From: Clostridium sp. CAG:914 | GTDB taxonomy: Bacteria; Bacillota_I; Bacilli_A; RF39; UBA660 | Reading direction: 5' to 3' | NCBI GenBank assembly: GCA_000437895.1 | Contig: FR902155.1 | Location: forward strand, 48,955-112,954 | Length of the DNA: 64,000 bases | Part shown: piece by piece, positions 35,915-45,093 of the stretch | Layout: each line of letters starts with the position of its first letter | How positions within the stretch are numbered: the stretch's first letter is position 1 | Notes under the pieces: model-generated | Databases searched by the model: none | What the model saw: the letters and a program-made list of their open reading frames with translations, nothing else | What the model was told of the DNA's origin: nothing | Translations under genes and position numbers: made by a program

Positions 35915-37015
35915 ATGAAAAGAAGAAGAAAAAACAAAAGAATAATTATTTTTACTTTTATATTATTATTATTAGCATTATCTCTCATACTATATAAAAG
36001 TACCTTAAATATAGACACACATGGATATCAAAAAGAAACATATCAAGTATTTAAAGAATTAAATATTGTAGATAAAATTATTGATAAAGATTATTCCAAA
36101 ACTTTAGAAGAAGTAATAAATTCAGAATACTTTGATTCACAATATATAAATGAATATATAAATATTAATTATAAAGAAGAAGATAATTTTTTAGAACAAA
36201 TATATAATTTACTTAATATCGGATATAAAAGTAATGATATAAATACTATATATAGCAAGTTAGAAACAGATAATATAGAATTAATAACTTCTAATAATTA
36301 TATAAAAGATTTAACAAATATGCTCAATTTAACATATTTCAAAGATAATAATTTAGAAAGATACATAAAATATTATTTAAATAATAATTATAATTATATA
36401 GATGTAATAACTTATGTTAACATCGGTCTTGATTATGAGTTTTATACGAATACAATTCCCGTTGTGGATGATTCTGATATTTTAGCAATTGTTAATAAAT
36501 ATCATTATTTAAGTAGTAGTTATGTACCCGACGACTTAGTAACAATAAGTTCAAAATATTCAACAAGAACAAATAAATTAAGAAGTGTTGCGGCTAAAGC
36601 TTTTGAAAATATGGCCGAAGATGCTTTAAAAGATAATATTAAGGTATATGCTGCATCAAGTTATAGATCTTATTCTGATCAAAAATACATATATAATAAT
36701 TACGTTAAAGAAGATGGCGTTCAAATAGCTGATACTTATTCTGCTAGAGCTGGGCACTCCGAACATCAAACAGGACTAGCCACAGATATTGCTGATACTA
36801 GTTATTCGTTTATTAAAGATAATACTAAAGAATCTAACTGGTTAAAAGAAAACGCTCATAAATATGGCTTTATATTAAGATATGAAAGTACTACCGAAAA
36901 AATAACAGGCTATATGTATGAACCATGGCATTATAGATATGTCGGGGTAGATATAGCAACGTTCATTCACGAAAACAAAATAACATATGATGAATATGTA
37001 GCTAGAAATAAATAA
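35915..37015 (+). CDS. VanY-type D-alanyl-D-alanine carboxypeptidase
   Basis: The enzyme should remove the last D-alanine from peptidoglycan stems, with zinc in the active site. The 366-residue protein has an N-terminal membrane anchor (about residues 9-25), a poorly conserved linker region, and an M15B peptidase domain at about 200-360: AASSYRSYSDQ, the zinc motif SARAGHSEHQTGLATD (Ser-x-His-x-x-Gly-x-Ala-x-Asp) and EPWHYRYVG. The ATG at 35915 is five bases after AGGTG; the longer frame would begin inside the promoter. It belongs to the cell-wall group with ponA. Confidence 0.88.
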   Translation: MKRRRKNKRIIIFTFILLLLALSLILYKSTLNIDTHGYQKETYQVFKELNIVDKIIDKDYSKTLEEVINSEYFDSQYINEYININYKEEDNFLEQIYNLLNIGYKSNDINTIYSKLETDNIELITSNNYIKDLTNMLNLTYFKDNNLERYIKYYLNNNYNYIDVITYVNIGLDYEFYTNTIPVVDDSDILAIVNKYHYLSSSYVPDDLVTISSKYSTRTNKLRSVAAKAFENMAEDALKDNIKVYAASSYRSYSDQKYIYNNYVKEDGVQIADTYSARAGHSEHQTGLATDIADTSYSFIKDNTKESNWLKENAHKYGFILRYESTTEKITGYMYEPWHYRYVGVDIATFIHENKITYDEYVARNK

Positions 37016-37035
37016 ATAAAAAACGCAAATAATTC

Positions 37036-37063
37036 TTGACAACTCCACGCTTATTGATATAAA
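37036..37063 (+). promoter_or_regulatory. tRNA-Ser promoter
   Basis: TTGACA (37036-37041) and TATAAA (37058-37063) are 16 bases apart, about 16 bases before the first base of the tRNA. Confidence 0.75.
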
Positions 37064-37078
37064 ATTAATATGTGCTTT

Positions 37079-37169
37079 GGAGTAGTACTCAAGAGGCCGA
37101 AGAGGCGCCCCTGCTAAGGGTGTAGACCGGGAAACTGGTGCGAGAGTTCGAATCTCTCCTACTCCGCCA
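37079..37169 (+). tRNA. tRNA-Ser (anticodon GCU)
   Basis: The acceptor stem GGAGTAG pairs with CTACTCC, followed by the discriminator G and an encoded CCA (37167-37169). The anticodon loop CCTGCTAAG gives GCU, read for AGC and AGU serine codons. A long variable arm typical of serine tRNAs and the T-loop GTTCGAATC are present. It has its own promoter and terminator. Confidence 0.97.
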
Positions 37170-37183
37170 TTTATAAAAAATAG

Positions 37184-37207
37184 CCCTTATATTATTTAAG
37201 GGTTTTA
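37184..37207 (+). terminator. tRNA-Ser terminator
   Basis: CCCTTA (37184-37189) pairs with TAAGGG (37197-37202) and is followed by TTTTA. It ends the single-tRNA transcript before recU. Confidence 0.7.
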
Positions 37208-37265
37208 TTATGTAAAAAAAATAACCATATTTATTTTTTTATGTTACAATAATAGTGGTGATAAT

Positions 37266-37796
37266 ATGCAAAACAAAGTAATAAAATATGGTAATAGAGG
37301 AATGACGTTGGAAAATGATATTAACATTACTAATGATTATTATAAAAATAATAACATAGCCTTAATTTATAAAAAACCAACTCCTATTAAAGTTATAAAA
37401 GTAAATTATGCTAAAACAAGAATATTAGATGGATTTTATGAAACACAATCAACATTAGATTATAACGGAATATATAAAGAAAAATATATTGAATTTGACG
37501 CTAAAGAAACAAGAAGTAAAACAAGTTATCCACTATCTAATATACATTCTCACCAATTAGAACATATAAAAAACGTCTTATATTTTAAAGGAATTGTATT
37601 TTTAATAATAAGATTTGTTATGTTAGATAAAACATACTTAGTAATGGGAAATGACCTAATAAATTATATAAATGACATTGAAAGAAAATCTATACCATTA
37701 TCTTTTTTTGAAGAATACGGTCATTTACTAACACTTAAGTATACACCTAGATTAGATTATTTAAGTATAATTGACAAAATATTAACTAATAATTGA
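37266..37796 (+). CDS. recU: Holliday junction resolvase RecU
   Basis: RecU cuts Holliday junctions during recombination and chromosome segregation in Firmicutes. The 176-residue protein has the family opening YGNRGMTLENDIN, then KKPTPIKVIKVNY, STLDYNGIYKEKYIEFDAKET with the catalytic Asp and Glu-x-Lys of the nuclease core, and SHQLEHIKNV. A GGTGAT site precedes the ATG. It stands directly before ponA, the same order as in Bacillus. Confidence 0.93.
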   Translation: MQNKVIKYGNRGMTLENDINITNDYYKNNNIALIYKKPTPIKVIKVNYAKTRILDGFYETQSTLDYNGIYKEKYIEFDAKETRSKTSYPLSNIHSHQLEHIKNVLYFKGIVFLIIRFVMLDKTYLVMGNDLINYINDIERKSIPLSFFEEYGHLLTLKYTPRLDYLSIIDKILTNN

Positions 37797-37845
37797 TATT
37801 TAAATAAAATTATATTATAATTAATAAAAAGAAAGTAGGATGTTA

Positions 37846-40773
37846 ATGAGAAAGATTAAGAAAAAAGAAAATAGTAAAAATAACAAAAAAACTAATAAAG
37901 AAAGTTTTTTGACGAAATTAAATAATACAATCAAAAAACAACGCCTTAATGCTAAAAATTCAAAAAACAAAAAAAATAACAAAGAAACACGTAATAGAAA
38001 AAATAGCAAAGAGAAAAAATCAAAAAGTAGTAGAAAACTATGGAAAAAAATTGTTACTGTTATTTTGATTTTATGCATAATATGCATACTAGCTTTTGCT
38101 GCATTCTTTGCTATTGTTGCTATTACCGCTCCAAAATTTGAACCTGAAGCTTTTAACACTCAAGAGCAAACCGTTATTTACGATATTAATGGTGATGTAA
38201 TTGCTACTTTAGGAACTGAAAAAAGAGAGAATATTAGTTATGAAGATTTACCACAAGTTTTAATAGATGCCATCGTAGCTACCGAAGATTCAAGATTTTT
38301 TGAACATAATGGTGTCGATTTACCAAGATTTATAAAAGCTACTGTTTTGCAACTCCTAGGTCAAAATGAAGCTGGTGGAGCCTCTACCCTAACAATGCAA
38401 ATTGTCAAAAATAACTTAACAAAAAAGAACAAAATAGAAACTAATCCAATCAAAAAAATAATTAGAAAATTTCAAGATGTTTATTTAGCAGTATTTAAAG
38501 TAGAAAAAAAATATAGTAAAGAATCTATTATGGAATTTTATGTTAATGATAGTTTCTTAGGTAGATCTGGTGTAGAAGAAACTTCAAAATACTTTTTTAA
38601 CAAATCAACATCCGATTTAACTCTACCAGAAGCAGCCCTTATTGCTGGACTATTCCAATCGCCTGGCTTAGATAATCCATATAAAAGTATTGAAAATGCT
38701 GAAGAAAGAAGAGATACCGTACTATACTTAATGGCTAGACATGGATACATCACCAAAGAAGAAGCCGAATTTGCTAAATCAATAAGTATAGAAAGTTTGC
38801 TTGCCAACAATAATATTGCAGACGGAAAATATCAAGGATATATTGATACAGTCGTAGACGAAGTAGAAGAAAAGACTGGAAAAAATCCATACACCATACC
38901 TATGAAAATATATACCACCATGGAACCTAGTATTCAAAATGGAATAGATAATATATTAAGTGGAAAAGATTTCACATGGGAAAATGATGTCGTTCAAGCA
39001 GGAATTGCAATTGTTAATGCTGAAACAGGTGCTATATCTGCTATTGGCGCTGGAAGAAATCGTGTTGGAGAAAGAAGTTTCAACTTTGCAACTCAAGCTA
39101 GAAGACAACCAGGATCTACTGCAAAGCCATTATTTGATTATGGCCCAGCCATGGAATATAATAATTATTCAACATATCAACTATTTAATGATGAACCATG
39201 GACTTACACTAACGGACCTAGCGTTGGCAACTGGGATGGCGGATATGGTGGATTAATGACCTTACGTTATGCCGTACAATACTCAAGAAATGTCCCAGCA
39301 CTAAAAACATTCCAAGAAGTTGGACCTAAAAATATTGTTAAATTTGTTAATAGTTTAGGACTTGACATTGCACTTAACTCAAGTTCAGAAAATTACAAAT
39401 TGAACGCTAATGGCTCAGACAATGCCATAAATGAAGCCTACTCTATCGGAGGAACAGCTCTAGGATTTACACCACTAGAAATGGCTTCTGCTTATTCTGG
39501 ATTTGCAAGCGGTGGCTACTATACCGAACCATATACTGTTACAAAAATAGAATATCGTAATACAGATGAAGTATGGGAATATAAACCAAAAAGAGAAAGA
39601 GTTATGTCTGATTCAACAGCTTATTTAATGAATAATGTTCTAGAATCGGCTGTAACAGGCGGATTCAATGGTGGAGCTCTTGTATGGGGAAGCCACGTAG
39701 CAGCTAAAACTGGTACATCAAACTTTAGTCAAGAAACATTAAAAAAATATGGCTTACCTTCATATGCCGTTAATGATATATGGACAGTAGCATATACCAC
39801 AAAATATTCTATAGCATTATGGTATGGATATAAAGAAATATCAAGCGAATATTATCTAACAAACAACGTTCAAAAAGAAGCTGTTATGAGAAAAATTATG
39901 ACTCATATTCCAAAAGATACCGTTGGATTTACAATGCCAAGCAGTGTTGTAGCAAGTCAAGTTGAAATGTATACCTACCCTGCAAAATTACCAAGTGAAA
40001 ACACACCTAGTAATTTAATTAAAACAGAATACTTTAAAAAAGGAACACAGCCAACAGAAGTATCAGAAAGATTTGCTACAATTAATGATGTCAAAAATGT
40101 TAAAACAGCAATAGTTAACAATACCATTACACTTTCATGGGAATTTGAAACACCAACAGTATTAACAGATGAATATTTAAAAACATACTTTAGTCAAAGT
40201 GTCTTTGGAAAACAAACAGACAAATATATTAACGAAAGAAAATCATATAATGAAAACAGCTTAGGACCAATAATATTTGCAATATATAAAATTGAAAATG
40301 ATGGTAGTGAAACATTAGTAGGAACCACAAAAGAAAACACTTTCGAATATACCGGAACCGGAAGTTCATTACTAATAATTAGAGCTGAACACAAATATTT
40401 TAAAGCAAATGCCAGCAAAGGAGTTAAAGTTAGTGCCAATCTAGGAAATGAACCTGTTGGAGATTTAAAAATATATTTAGCTGGAAAACTTATCACCAAT
40501 GTCCAAAAAGGAAAATATACAGAACCAGGCTTTGTAGTATATTATAATGGTGATGATGTAACTAAAAAAGCAAATATAACTTATCAAATTTCCGATCAAA
40601 CAGCTATTTTCCCAGTAGTAAATACCATTCAAAAATTGGAAAGTGCTATAAATCAATTAGATGCTGGAAAATACAAAATAAATTATATAGCAGATTATAT
40701 TGGGCTAACCGCTACTAAAACAAGAACAGTTATAATATCAGATGATTTATCCACAAATGAAAATAGAAGTTGA
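37846..40773 (+). CDS. ponA: class A penicillin-binding protein (PBP1a)
   Basis: This bifunctional enzyme polymerises and cross-links peptidoglycan. The 975-residue protein has a very basic cytoplasmic tail of about 65 residues, one membrane segment (about 70-92), a GT51 transglycosylase domain with EDSRFFEHNGVD and GGASTLTMQIVKNNL, and a transpeptidase domain with Ser-x-x-Lys as GSTAKP, SRN and KTGTSN. The C-terminal 280 residues look like fibronectin- or Ig-type modules. I start at the ATG at 37846, six bases after AGTAGG; the ATG two codons earlier touches that site. It follows recU by 50 bases. Confidence 0.95.
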   Translation: MRKIKKKENSKNNKKTNKESFLTKLNNTIKKQRLNAKNSKNKKNNKETRNRKNSKEKKSKSSRKLWKKIVTVILILCIICILAFAAFFAIVAITAPKFEPEAFNTQEQTVIYDINGDVIATLGTEKRENISYEDLPQVLIDAIVATEDSRFFEHNGVDLPRFIKATVLQLLGQNEAGGASTLTMQIVKNNLTKKNKIETNPIKKIIRKFQDVYLAVFKVEKKYSKESIMEFYVNDSFLGRSGVEETSKYFFNKSTSDLTLPEAALIAGLFQSPGLDNPYKSIENAEERRDTVLYLMARHGYITKEEAEFAKSISIESLLANNNIADGKYQGYIDTVVDEVEEKTGKNPYTIPMKIYTTMEPSIQNGIDNILSGKDFTWENDVVQAGIAIVNAETGAISAIGAGRNRVGERSFNFATQARRQPGSTAKPLFDYGPAMEYNNYSTYQLFNDEPWTYTNGPSVGNWDGGYGGLMTLRYAVQYSRNVPALKTFQEVGPKNIVKFVNSLGLDIALNSSSENYKLNANGSDNAINEAYSIGGTALGFTPLEMASAYSGFASGGYYTEPYTVTKIEYRNTDEVWEYKPKRERVMSDSTAYLMNNVLESAVTGGFNGGALVWGSHVAAKTGTSNFSQETLKKYGLPSYAVNDIWTVAYTTKYSIALWYGYKEISSEYYLTNNVQKEAVMRKIMTHIPKDTVGFTMPSSVVASQVEMYTYPAKLPSENTPSNLIKTEYFKKGTQPTEVSERFATINDVKNVKTAIVNNTITLSWEFETPTVLTDEYLKTYFSQSVFGKQTDKYINERKSYNENSLGPIIFAIYKIENDGSETLVGTTKENTFEYTGTGSSLLIIRAEHKYFKANASKGVKVSANLGNEPVGDLKIYLAGKLITNVQKGKYTEPGFVVYYNGDDVTKKANITYQISDQTAIFPVVNTIQKLESAINQLDAGKYKINYIADYIGLTATKTRTVIISDDLSTNENRS

Positions 40774-40791
40774 TAAAAACTTCTTTTTTTC
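40765..40791 (+). terminator. ponA terminator
   Basis: AGAAGTT (40765-40771) and AACTTCT (40778-40784) form a seven-base stem followed by seven T residues, overlapping the ponA stop codon. Confidence 0.85.
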
Positions 40792-40917
40792 TATCCCATA
40801 CTTTACCATATTTTACCTATATTTATACCAAATAAATATTTTATATTATATGTAGTGGAGGTGATAAATGACTAGAATTTAATTTATAAAAGTGATATAC
40901 TTTATATGGAGGTTACT

Positions 40918-41577
40918 ATGAAATACACTATTGCACTAGTAGAAGACGAAGAAGATTTAAATAAATTAATTCAAACTTATCTAAAAAAAGCTGGTTACGA
41001 AGTTATTCCATTTTATAATGGTAAAGATGCCCTTAATAATATAAACACTAAAGTCCATCTATGGATACTCGACATAATGTTGCCAAATAATATAAGTGGA
41101 TATGATATTATTAAAGAAATTCGTAAAAATAATGAAATGATGCCTGTAATATTTACATCAGCCAGAGACAAAGATTTAGATAAAATAATTGGGTTAGAAC
41201 TAGGAAGTGATGACTATATAACAAAACCCTACTCTCCTAAAGAATTAGTACTTAGAGTTAATAATATCATTAAAAGAGTATATTCAAATGAATTAAACAA
41301 AATTAAATATAATGACTATACCATTAACTTAGAAAAAAGAATGGTCTTATTAAACAATAAAGAAATAATTTTAACTACATTAGAATTTGATTTATTAAAT
41401 ATGTTTTTACAAAATAAAGGAAAATCATTTTCGAGGGATGAAATACTAAGTAAAGTATGGGGAGAAAACTACTATGGAACTGATAGAGTTGTAGATGACC
41501 TTATAAGAAGACTAAGAAAAAAAATGCCAGATTTAAATATAAATACAATATATGGCTATGGATATAGATTAGTATGA
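40918..41577 (+). CDS. OmpR-family response regulator
   Basis: The 219-residue protein has a receiver domain (acidic pocket VEDEED, phospho-acceptor Asp in LWILDIMLP near residue 52, conserved Lys in YITKPYSP near 102) and a winged-helix C-terminal DNA-binding domain (GKSFSRDEILSKVWG and VDDLIRRLRKK). The ATG at 40918 follows GGAGG by five bases. The gene ends in TGA overlapping the kinase ATG by 4 bp. The signal sensed is unknown. Confidence 0.93.
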   Translation: MKYTIALVEDEEDLNKLIQTYLKKAGYEVIPFYNGKDALNNINTKVHLWILDIMLPNNISGYDIIKEIRKNNEMMPVIFTSARDKDLDKIIGLELGSDDYITKPYSPKELVLRVNNIIKRVYSNELNKIKYNDYTINLEKRMVLLNNKEIILTTLEFDLLNMFLQNKGKSFSRDEILSKVWGENYYGTDRVVDDLIRRLRKKMPDLNINTIYGYGYRLV

Positions 41578-42830
41578 AAAAGATATCACTAAGAAAACAA
41601 TTATTCTTAATATCAGGAATAATAGTCAGTATTATAATAATTACATTAGGAATAATTTTACCAAGATTATTAACACCTATATATGAAGAAAATATATATA
41701 ATAAATTAAAACAACCATTAATTTTCATTAATAATAATAGCTCAAATACAATAAATTATGACACAGATATAGCTTATATATATATTGTAAATGGTGAAAT
41801 AAAATTAACATATAACGTTAATAAAGTAATAACTAATTATAGTCCAGAAATATTAAAATATATAACTAATGATAATGGAAAATTCATATATAATTATAAA
41901 AAATATTACTACTCTACACTAAAAACAAAATATGAAACAAAAATTTCTATAACAAATGATAATTATATAAATCAAGTTAGACATCAAATGTTATTAATAA
42001 TATTTCTAATATCAAGTATAGCCTTTACTGTAACAACTTTAATAATAGTATTATGGTCAAATAATGTTGTAGAACAAATCAGAAAACTTAAAGATAAAAT
42101 AAATAATTTAGATAACGTAAACTATGAATCAAACATTCACTATGTCTATGATGATGAATTATACTCCTTAAATCAATCAATAGATAACATGAAAGAATAT
42201 CTAATAAAAGAAGAACAATATAAAAATCAAATATATCAAAATATTTCACACGACCTAAAAACTCCTATTACCGTTATAAAATCATACATTGAAGCAGAAG
42301 AAGATGGAATAGAAACTAAAGAAAACACCTTAAAAGTTATTTCTGAACAAGTTAACAAATTAGAAACTAAAGTTCACTCCTTATTATACTTAAATAAACT
42401 TAACTATGTGCAAGACCAAAAAGAACTCCTAAATGTTAATACTAATATTGTACCCATTATCAACTCTTCAATAACTAAATTTAAAGTAGCAAGAAATGAT
42501 ATTAAGTTTATATTTGATTATGATGATCATACAAATTTTAGAGGAACCACTGATATGTGGGAAACTATAATAGATAATATTTTAAATAATTTTATACGAT
42601 ATGCCAAAAAAGAAATAAAAATAAATATTAAAAACAAAAAAATAACTTTGTATAATGATGGAGAAAATATAGATGAAAAATTAATAAATAATATATTTAC
42701 TCCATATGAAAAAGGAATAAATGGCGTATTCGGTTTAGGATTATCAATTGTAAAGAAAACCCTTCAATTTTTAAATTATGATGTTACTATTACAAACATG
42801 AATAAAGGTGTTAAATTTATAATAAAATAA
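41574..42830 (+). CDS. membrane sensor histidine kinase
   Basis: The 418-residue partner kinase has two membrane segments (about residues 11-32 and 139-160) around an extracellular loop of about 105 residues, a HAMP-like linker, the phospho-acceptor His in NISHDLKTPITVIKSY, the N-box NILNNFIRYAK and a G-box GVFGLGLSIVKK. All catalytic residues are present, unlike the degenerate sensor at 11354-13039. It is coupled to the response regulator. Confidence 0.93.
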   Translation: MKKISLRKQLFLISGIIVSIIIITLGIILPRLLTPIYEENIYNKLKQPLIFINNNSSNTINYDTDIAYIYIVNGEIKLTYNVNKVITNYSPEILKYITNDNGKFIYNYKKYYYSTLKTKYETKISITNDNYINQVRHQMLLIIFLISSIAFTVTTLIIVLWSNNVVEQIRKLKDKINNLDNVNYESNIHYVYDDELYSLNQSIDNMKEYLIKEEQYKNQIYQNISHDLKTPITVIKSYIEAEEDGIETKENTLKVISEQVNKLETKVHSLLYLNKLNYVQDQKELLNVNTNIVPIINSSITKFKVARNDIKFIFDYDDHTNFRGTTDMWETIIDNILNNFIRYAKKEIKINIKNKKITLYNDGENIDEKLINNIFTPYEKGINGVFGLGLSIVKKTLQFLNYDVTITNMNKGVKFIIK

Positions 42831-42855
42831 GAAACAAATTTCTTATTTTATTTTT
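42823..42855 (+). terminator. terminator of the two-component operon
   Basis: TAAAATAAGAAA (42823-42834) pairs perfectly with TTTCTTATTTTA (42839-42850) and is followed by TTTTT. Confidence 0.85.
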
Positions 42856-42917
42856 GTAATATAAGTAAATATTTCCCACATATTGCATATGTTATAATAA
42901 ATAAATAAATAAATAAA

Positions 42918-42946
42918 TTGACATAAATTATTTAATATGCTATAAT
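42918..42946 (+). promoter_or_regulatory. ssrA promoter
   Basis: A perfect -35 TTGACA (42918-42923), a 17-base spacer ending in TGC (extended -10) and a perfect -10 TATAAT (42941-42946) lie 13 bases before the mature 5' end of tmRNA. It is the best promoter in the window. Confidence 0.9.
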
Positions 42947-42959
42947 TTAAAAGAAATTT

Positions 42960-43310
42960 GGGGCTGCCAAGGTTTCGACAGGAATAATTAGTATTTATTT
43001 AGCAAGTCGATTAGTCGTCGTTATAGACTATCAAAAATAACTGGAAACAGTAGACAAACAGCTGTTGCTTTTGCTTAATTAATAAGCGCGACAGGTTCCC
43101 CTACTTCTTTGCTTACGAGACGTAGAAGGAACTTATAAAGTAAGCTATATTGTATATGTGTCTAGATTATATAACGAATTTTATAGACTAGTAAATATTT
43201 TAAGTTGTTAGTTGATTATAATATTTATGAAACACATTAACTAACTAAACTTGTAGAATAATAAATATGAATATTTTTGGACAGGAGTTCGATTCTCCTC
43301 AGCTCCACCA
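42960..43310 (+). ncRNA. ssrA: transfer-messenger RNA
   Basis: tmRNA rescues stalled ribosomes. The 5' end GGGGCTGCCAAGGTTTCGAC and the 3' end GGAGTTCGATTCTCCTCAGCTCCACCA (last 10 bases AGCTCCACCA) form the alanyl-tRNA-like part with encoded CCA. By analogy with Bacillus, where AATAACT precedes the resume codon, the tag frame begins at GGA (43043-43045) and reads GNSRQTAVAFA before TAA at 43076-43078. The tag ends in AFA, not the common LAA. Confidence 0.97.
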
Positions 43311-43323
43311 AGTTGATTTTATC

Positions 43324-43358
43324 GAATACTTGTTTGTAAGTATTCTTTTTCTTTTTTT
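43324..43358 (+). terminator. ssrA terminator
   Basis: GAATACTT (43324-43331) pairs with AAGTATTC (43338-43345), followed by two T-runs. Confidence 0.85.
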
Positions 43359-43553
43359 CAACAATGGGTTCAACTTCCACCAGTCCCCCACTCCTCTGCT
43401 TGAAACACAAGATATCACAACAAATTATGAAAGTCTAGTACAAATTTTGAAAATTTGTACTATTTTTATAAGATCGATACAAAAGATTATATCAATTTAA
43501 AAAGAAGTATAATTGTTTATTGTAATTACACTTCCATATCGCTATAAATAACA

Positions 43554-44459
43554 TTAAATTTTATTACTTTTGCCTTTATTACATCTTTCACACAACGTTT
43601 GTAAATTATTCATAACCGTTTTTCCACCTTTTGATACTGGAACAATATGATCAACATGAAGTTTCACACCATCATTTGCAGTCGCGCCACAAATACAACA
43701 TCTAAAATTGTCTCTTTTTAAAACATTATACCTAATATCATCATTCATCGCTTCTCTTTCAAATTTAGAAGTTATTGAATATTTTTTTCCATGTTTCCAT
43801 TCCATATAAGCATCACATAAATCTTGGTAATAAAACATTTTCTTTTTTGAATAATGATTTTGTCCTTGTTTGCTAGAATAAAAGGCATAAATCATTACGT
43901 TAATGTCAAAAACATTTACAATTTTGTTATTTTCAAAAATCTTTTTTTCTAATTTTAGATATTTCTTTTCACTCATATTAATTTTAAATGATTCATTTGA
44001 ATCAGGAATTTGATATAATTTATTATATTCTTCTAAATACTTATCATATAATTTTTTATTTTTATATGCATTCAAGATATCTTCTCTAATATAATCTGTA
44101 TTGTTTTCAATATGATACATTAATATATCTTTTGCTAATACACGCTCATAACTTTTTACCGAATATTCTCTTTCTCTAAATACTCTACTTTTATTTTTAA
44201 TTTTCAAAAAATTATATTTTTTGTTCAATTCACTTAAGTTTTTAATATTATTACTTACATCTACAATTTTCTTTACATTTTTTTCATATATTTTATTATA
44301 TATATACTTACTAATAGAATAAACAAATAAAAACAACAACAGTATAATCAAAGTTTCGTCAAAATAATCACTTTTATAAAGTACAAAAGCAAAACAAACT
44401 AAACAAAATAACAAATATAACTTCAAATATTTAAATAAAAATTTTTCTAAATATTTCAT
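43554..44459 (-). CDS. membrane-anchored HNH endonuclease
   Basis: The 301-residue protein has two hydrophobic segments near the N-terminus (about residues 8-24 and 33-50), a Lys-rich helical middle, and a C-terminal HNH nuclease domain (about 250-300): RDNFRCCICG, then VDHIVPVSKGG with the metal-binding His, and NNLQTLCERCNKGK. The four cysteines bind a structural zinc. The ATG at 44459 follows GGAG at nine bases; a TTG start five codons earlier is possible. It begins the accessory region after tmRNA and may belong to defence or a decayed mobile element. Confidence 0.8.
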   Translation of the reverse strand: MKYLEKFLFKYLKLYLLFCLVCFAFVLYKSDYFDETLIILLLFLFVYSISKYIYNKIYEKNVKKIVDVSNNIKNLSELNKKYNFLKIKNKSRVFREREYSVKSYERVLAKDILMYHIENNTDYIREDILNAYKNKKLYDKYLEEYNKLYQIPDSNESFKINMSEKKYLKLEKKIFENNKIVNVFDINVMIYAFYSSKQGQNHYSKKKMFYYQDLCDAYMEWKHGKKYSITSKFEREAMNDDIRYNVLKRDNFRCCICGATANDGVKLHVDHIVPVSKGGKTVMNNLQTLCERCNKGKSNKI

Positions 44460-44474
44460 CAGGATCAACTCCAA

Positions 44475-45055
44475 TAATTTATAATTATAAATATATTATA
44501 ACACTATTTCTAAAATATACAAAGTTTTTATGTAAGTTTATGGACTACTTTATAAAAATATATTTAACATTATTTTTACGTTTAAACATTTAATTCTTAT
44601 GGTATTATAAATAAAATATGCAATTGATATTAACCCTATTTGTGCTATTTTATGTCAGTTGATTTGCAGTTCATTTGAAGTTTGTTTGTACTATTCATTT
44701 GCAGTTGAACTATGAGTCAAAGTGAATATATTTTTATTTCAAAATGTTTGAAGTTACAATTTTGTAACAATTTGCATTCACATAATACCAACTAAATTAA
44801 ACATTCATAACGAAGAAAAAATCAACATTTTTTAAACATAATATTGACAAAAGTCCTTAAAATATCACATTTTATAGCATTAAAGGGGTTTGGTAGCCTC
44901 CCCCCTGTCCCACCATTAGATAAAATCGTCGCACTTATGTGACGTTAATGTTTAAAATCAATCTGAATCATGATTGATTTTTTTATGATATAAAAAATTT
45001 CAAAGATAGATGTCTGATCTATAAATTTTATGATAAAATTATATTGAGTGAATTA
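44475..45055. other. non-coding region upstream of the decayed nuclease
   Basis: About 580 bases contain no convincing gene. They hold short imperfect repeats around TTTGCAGTT and TTGAA (44645-44710), a C-rich segment CCTCCCCCCTGTCCCACCA at 44897-44915 that looks like the 3' end of a tRNA but lacks the rest, and a terminator at 44954-44984. The base composition of that C-rich patch differs sharply from its surroundings. Confidence 0.5.
44954..44984 (+). terminator. terminator hairpin in the accessory region
   Basis: AAAATCAATC (44954-44963) pairs perfectly with GATTGATTTT (44972-44981) and is followed by further T residues. No gene lies directly upstream on the plus strand, so it may be left from a lost gene or end a small RNA. 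Confidence 0.65.
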
Positions 45056-45071
45056 GTCAGACACATCTGAC
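45056..45071. promoter_or_regulatory. operator-like dyad before the decayed nuclease
   Basis: GTCAGA and TCTGAC flank CACA in a perfect 6-4-6 inverted repeat, 23 bases before the old start codon of the nuclease gene and just after a -10-like TATATT. A related half, AGATGTCTGA, lies about 45 bases upstream. It may once have controlled the gene. Confidence 0.4.
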
Positions 45072-45093
45072 CAATTCGGAAAGGAGCTAATTT

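Noticed and set aside
37821..38159. Minus-strand frame of 112 codons rich in Leu and Phe
   Set aside because: It is the complement of the Lys/Asn-rich tail and membrane segment of ponA.
40867..40884. Four-codon leader peptide (MTRI) with strong GGAGGTG before the response regulator
   Set aside because: Too short to support; there are no regulatory codons or competing hairpins downstream. It may be a relic.
43267..43500. Open frame of 77 codons after tmRNA
   Set aside because: It begins within the tmRNA 3' domain and runs through its terminator, with no ribosome-binding site.
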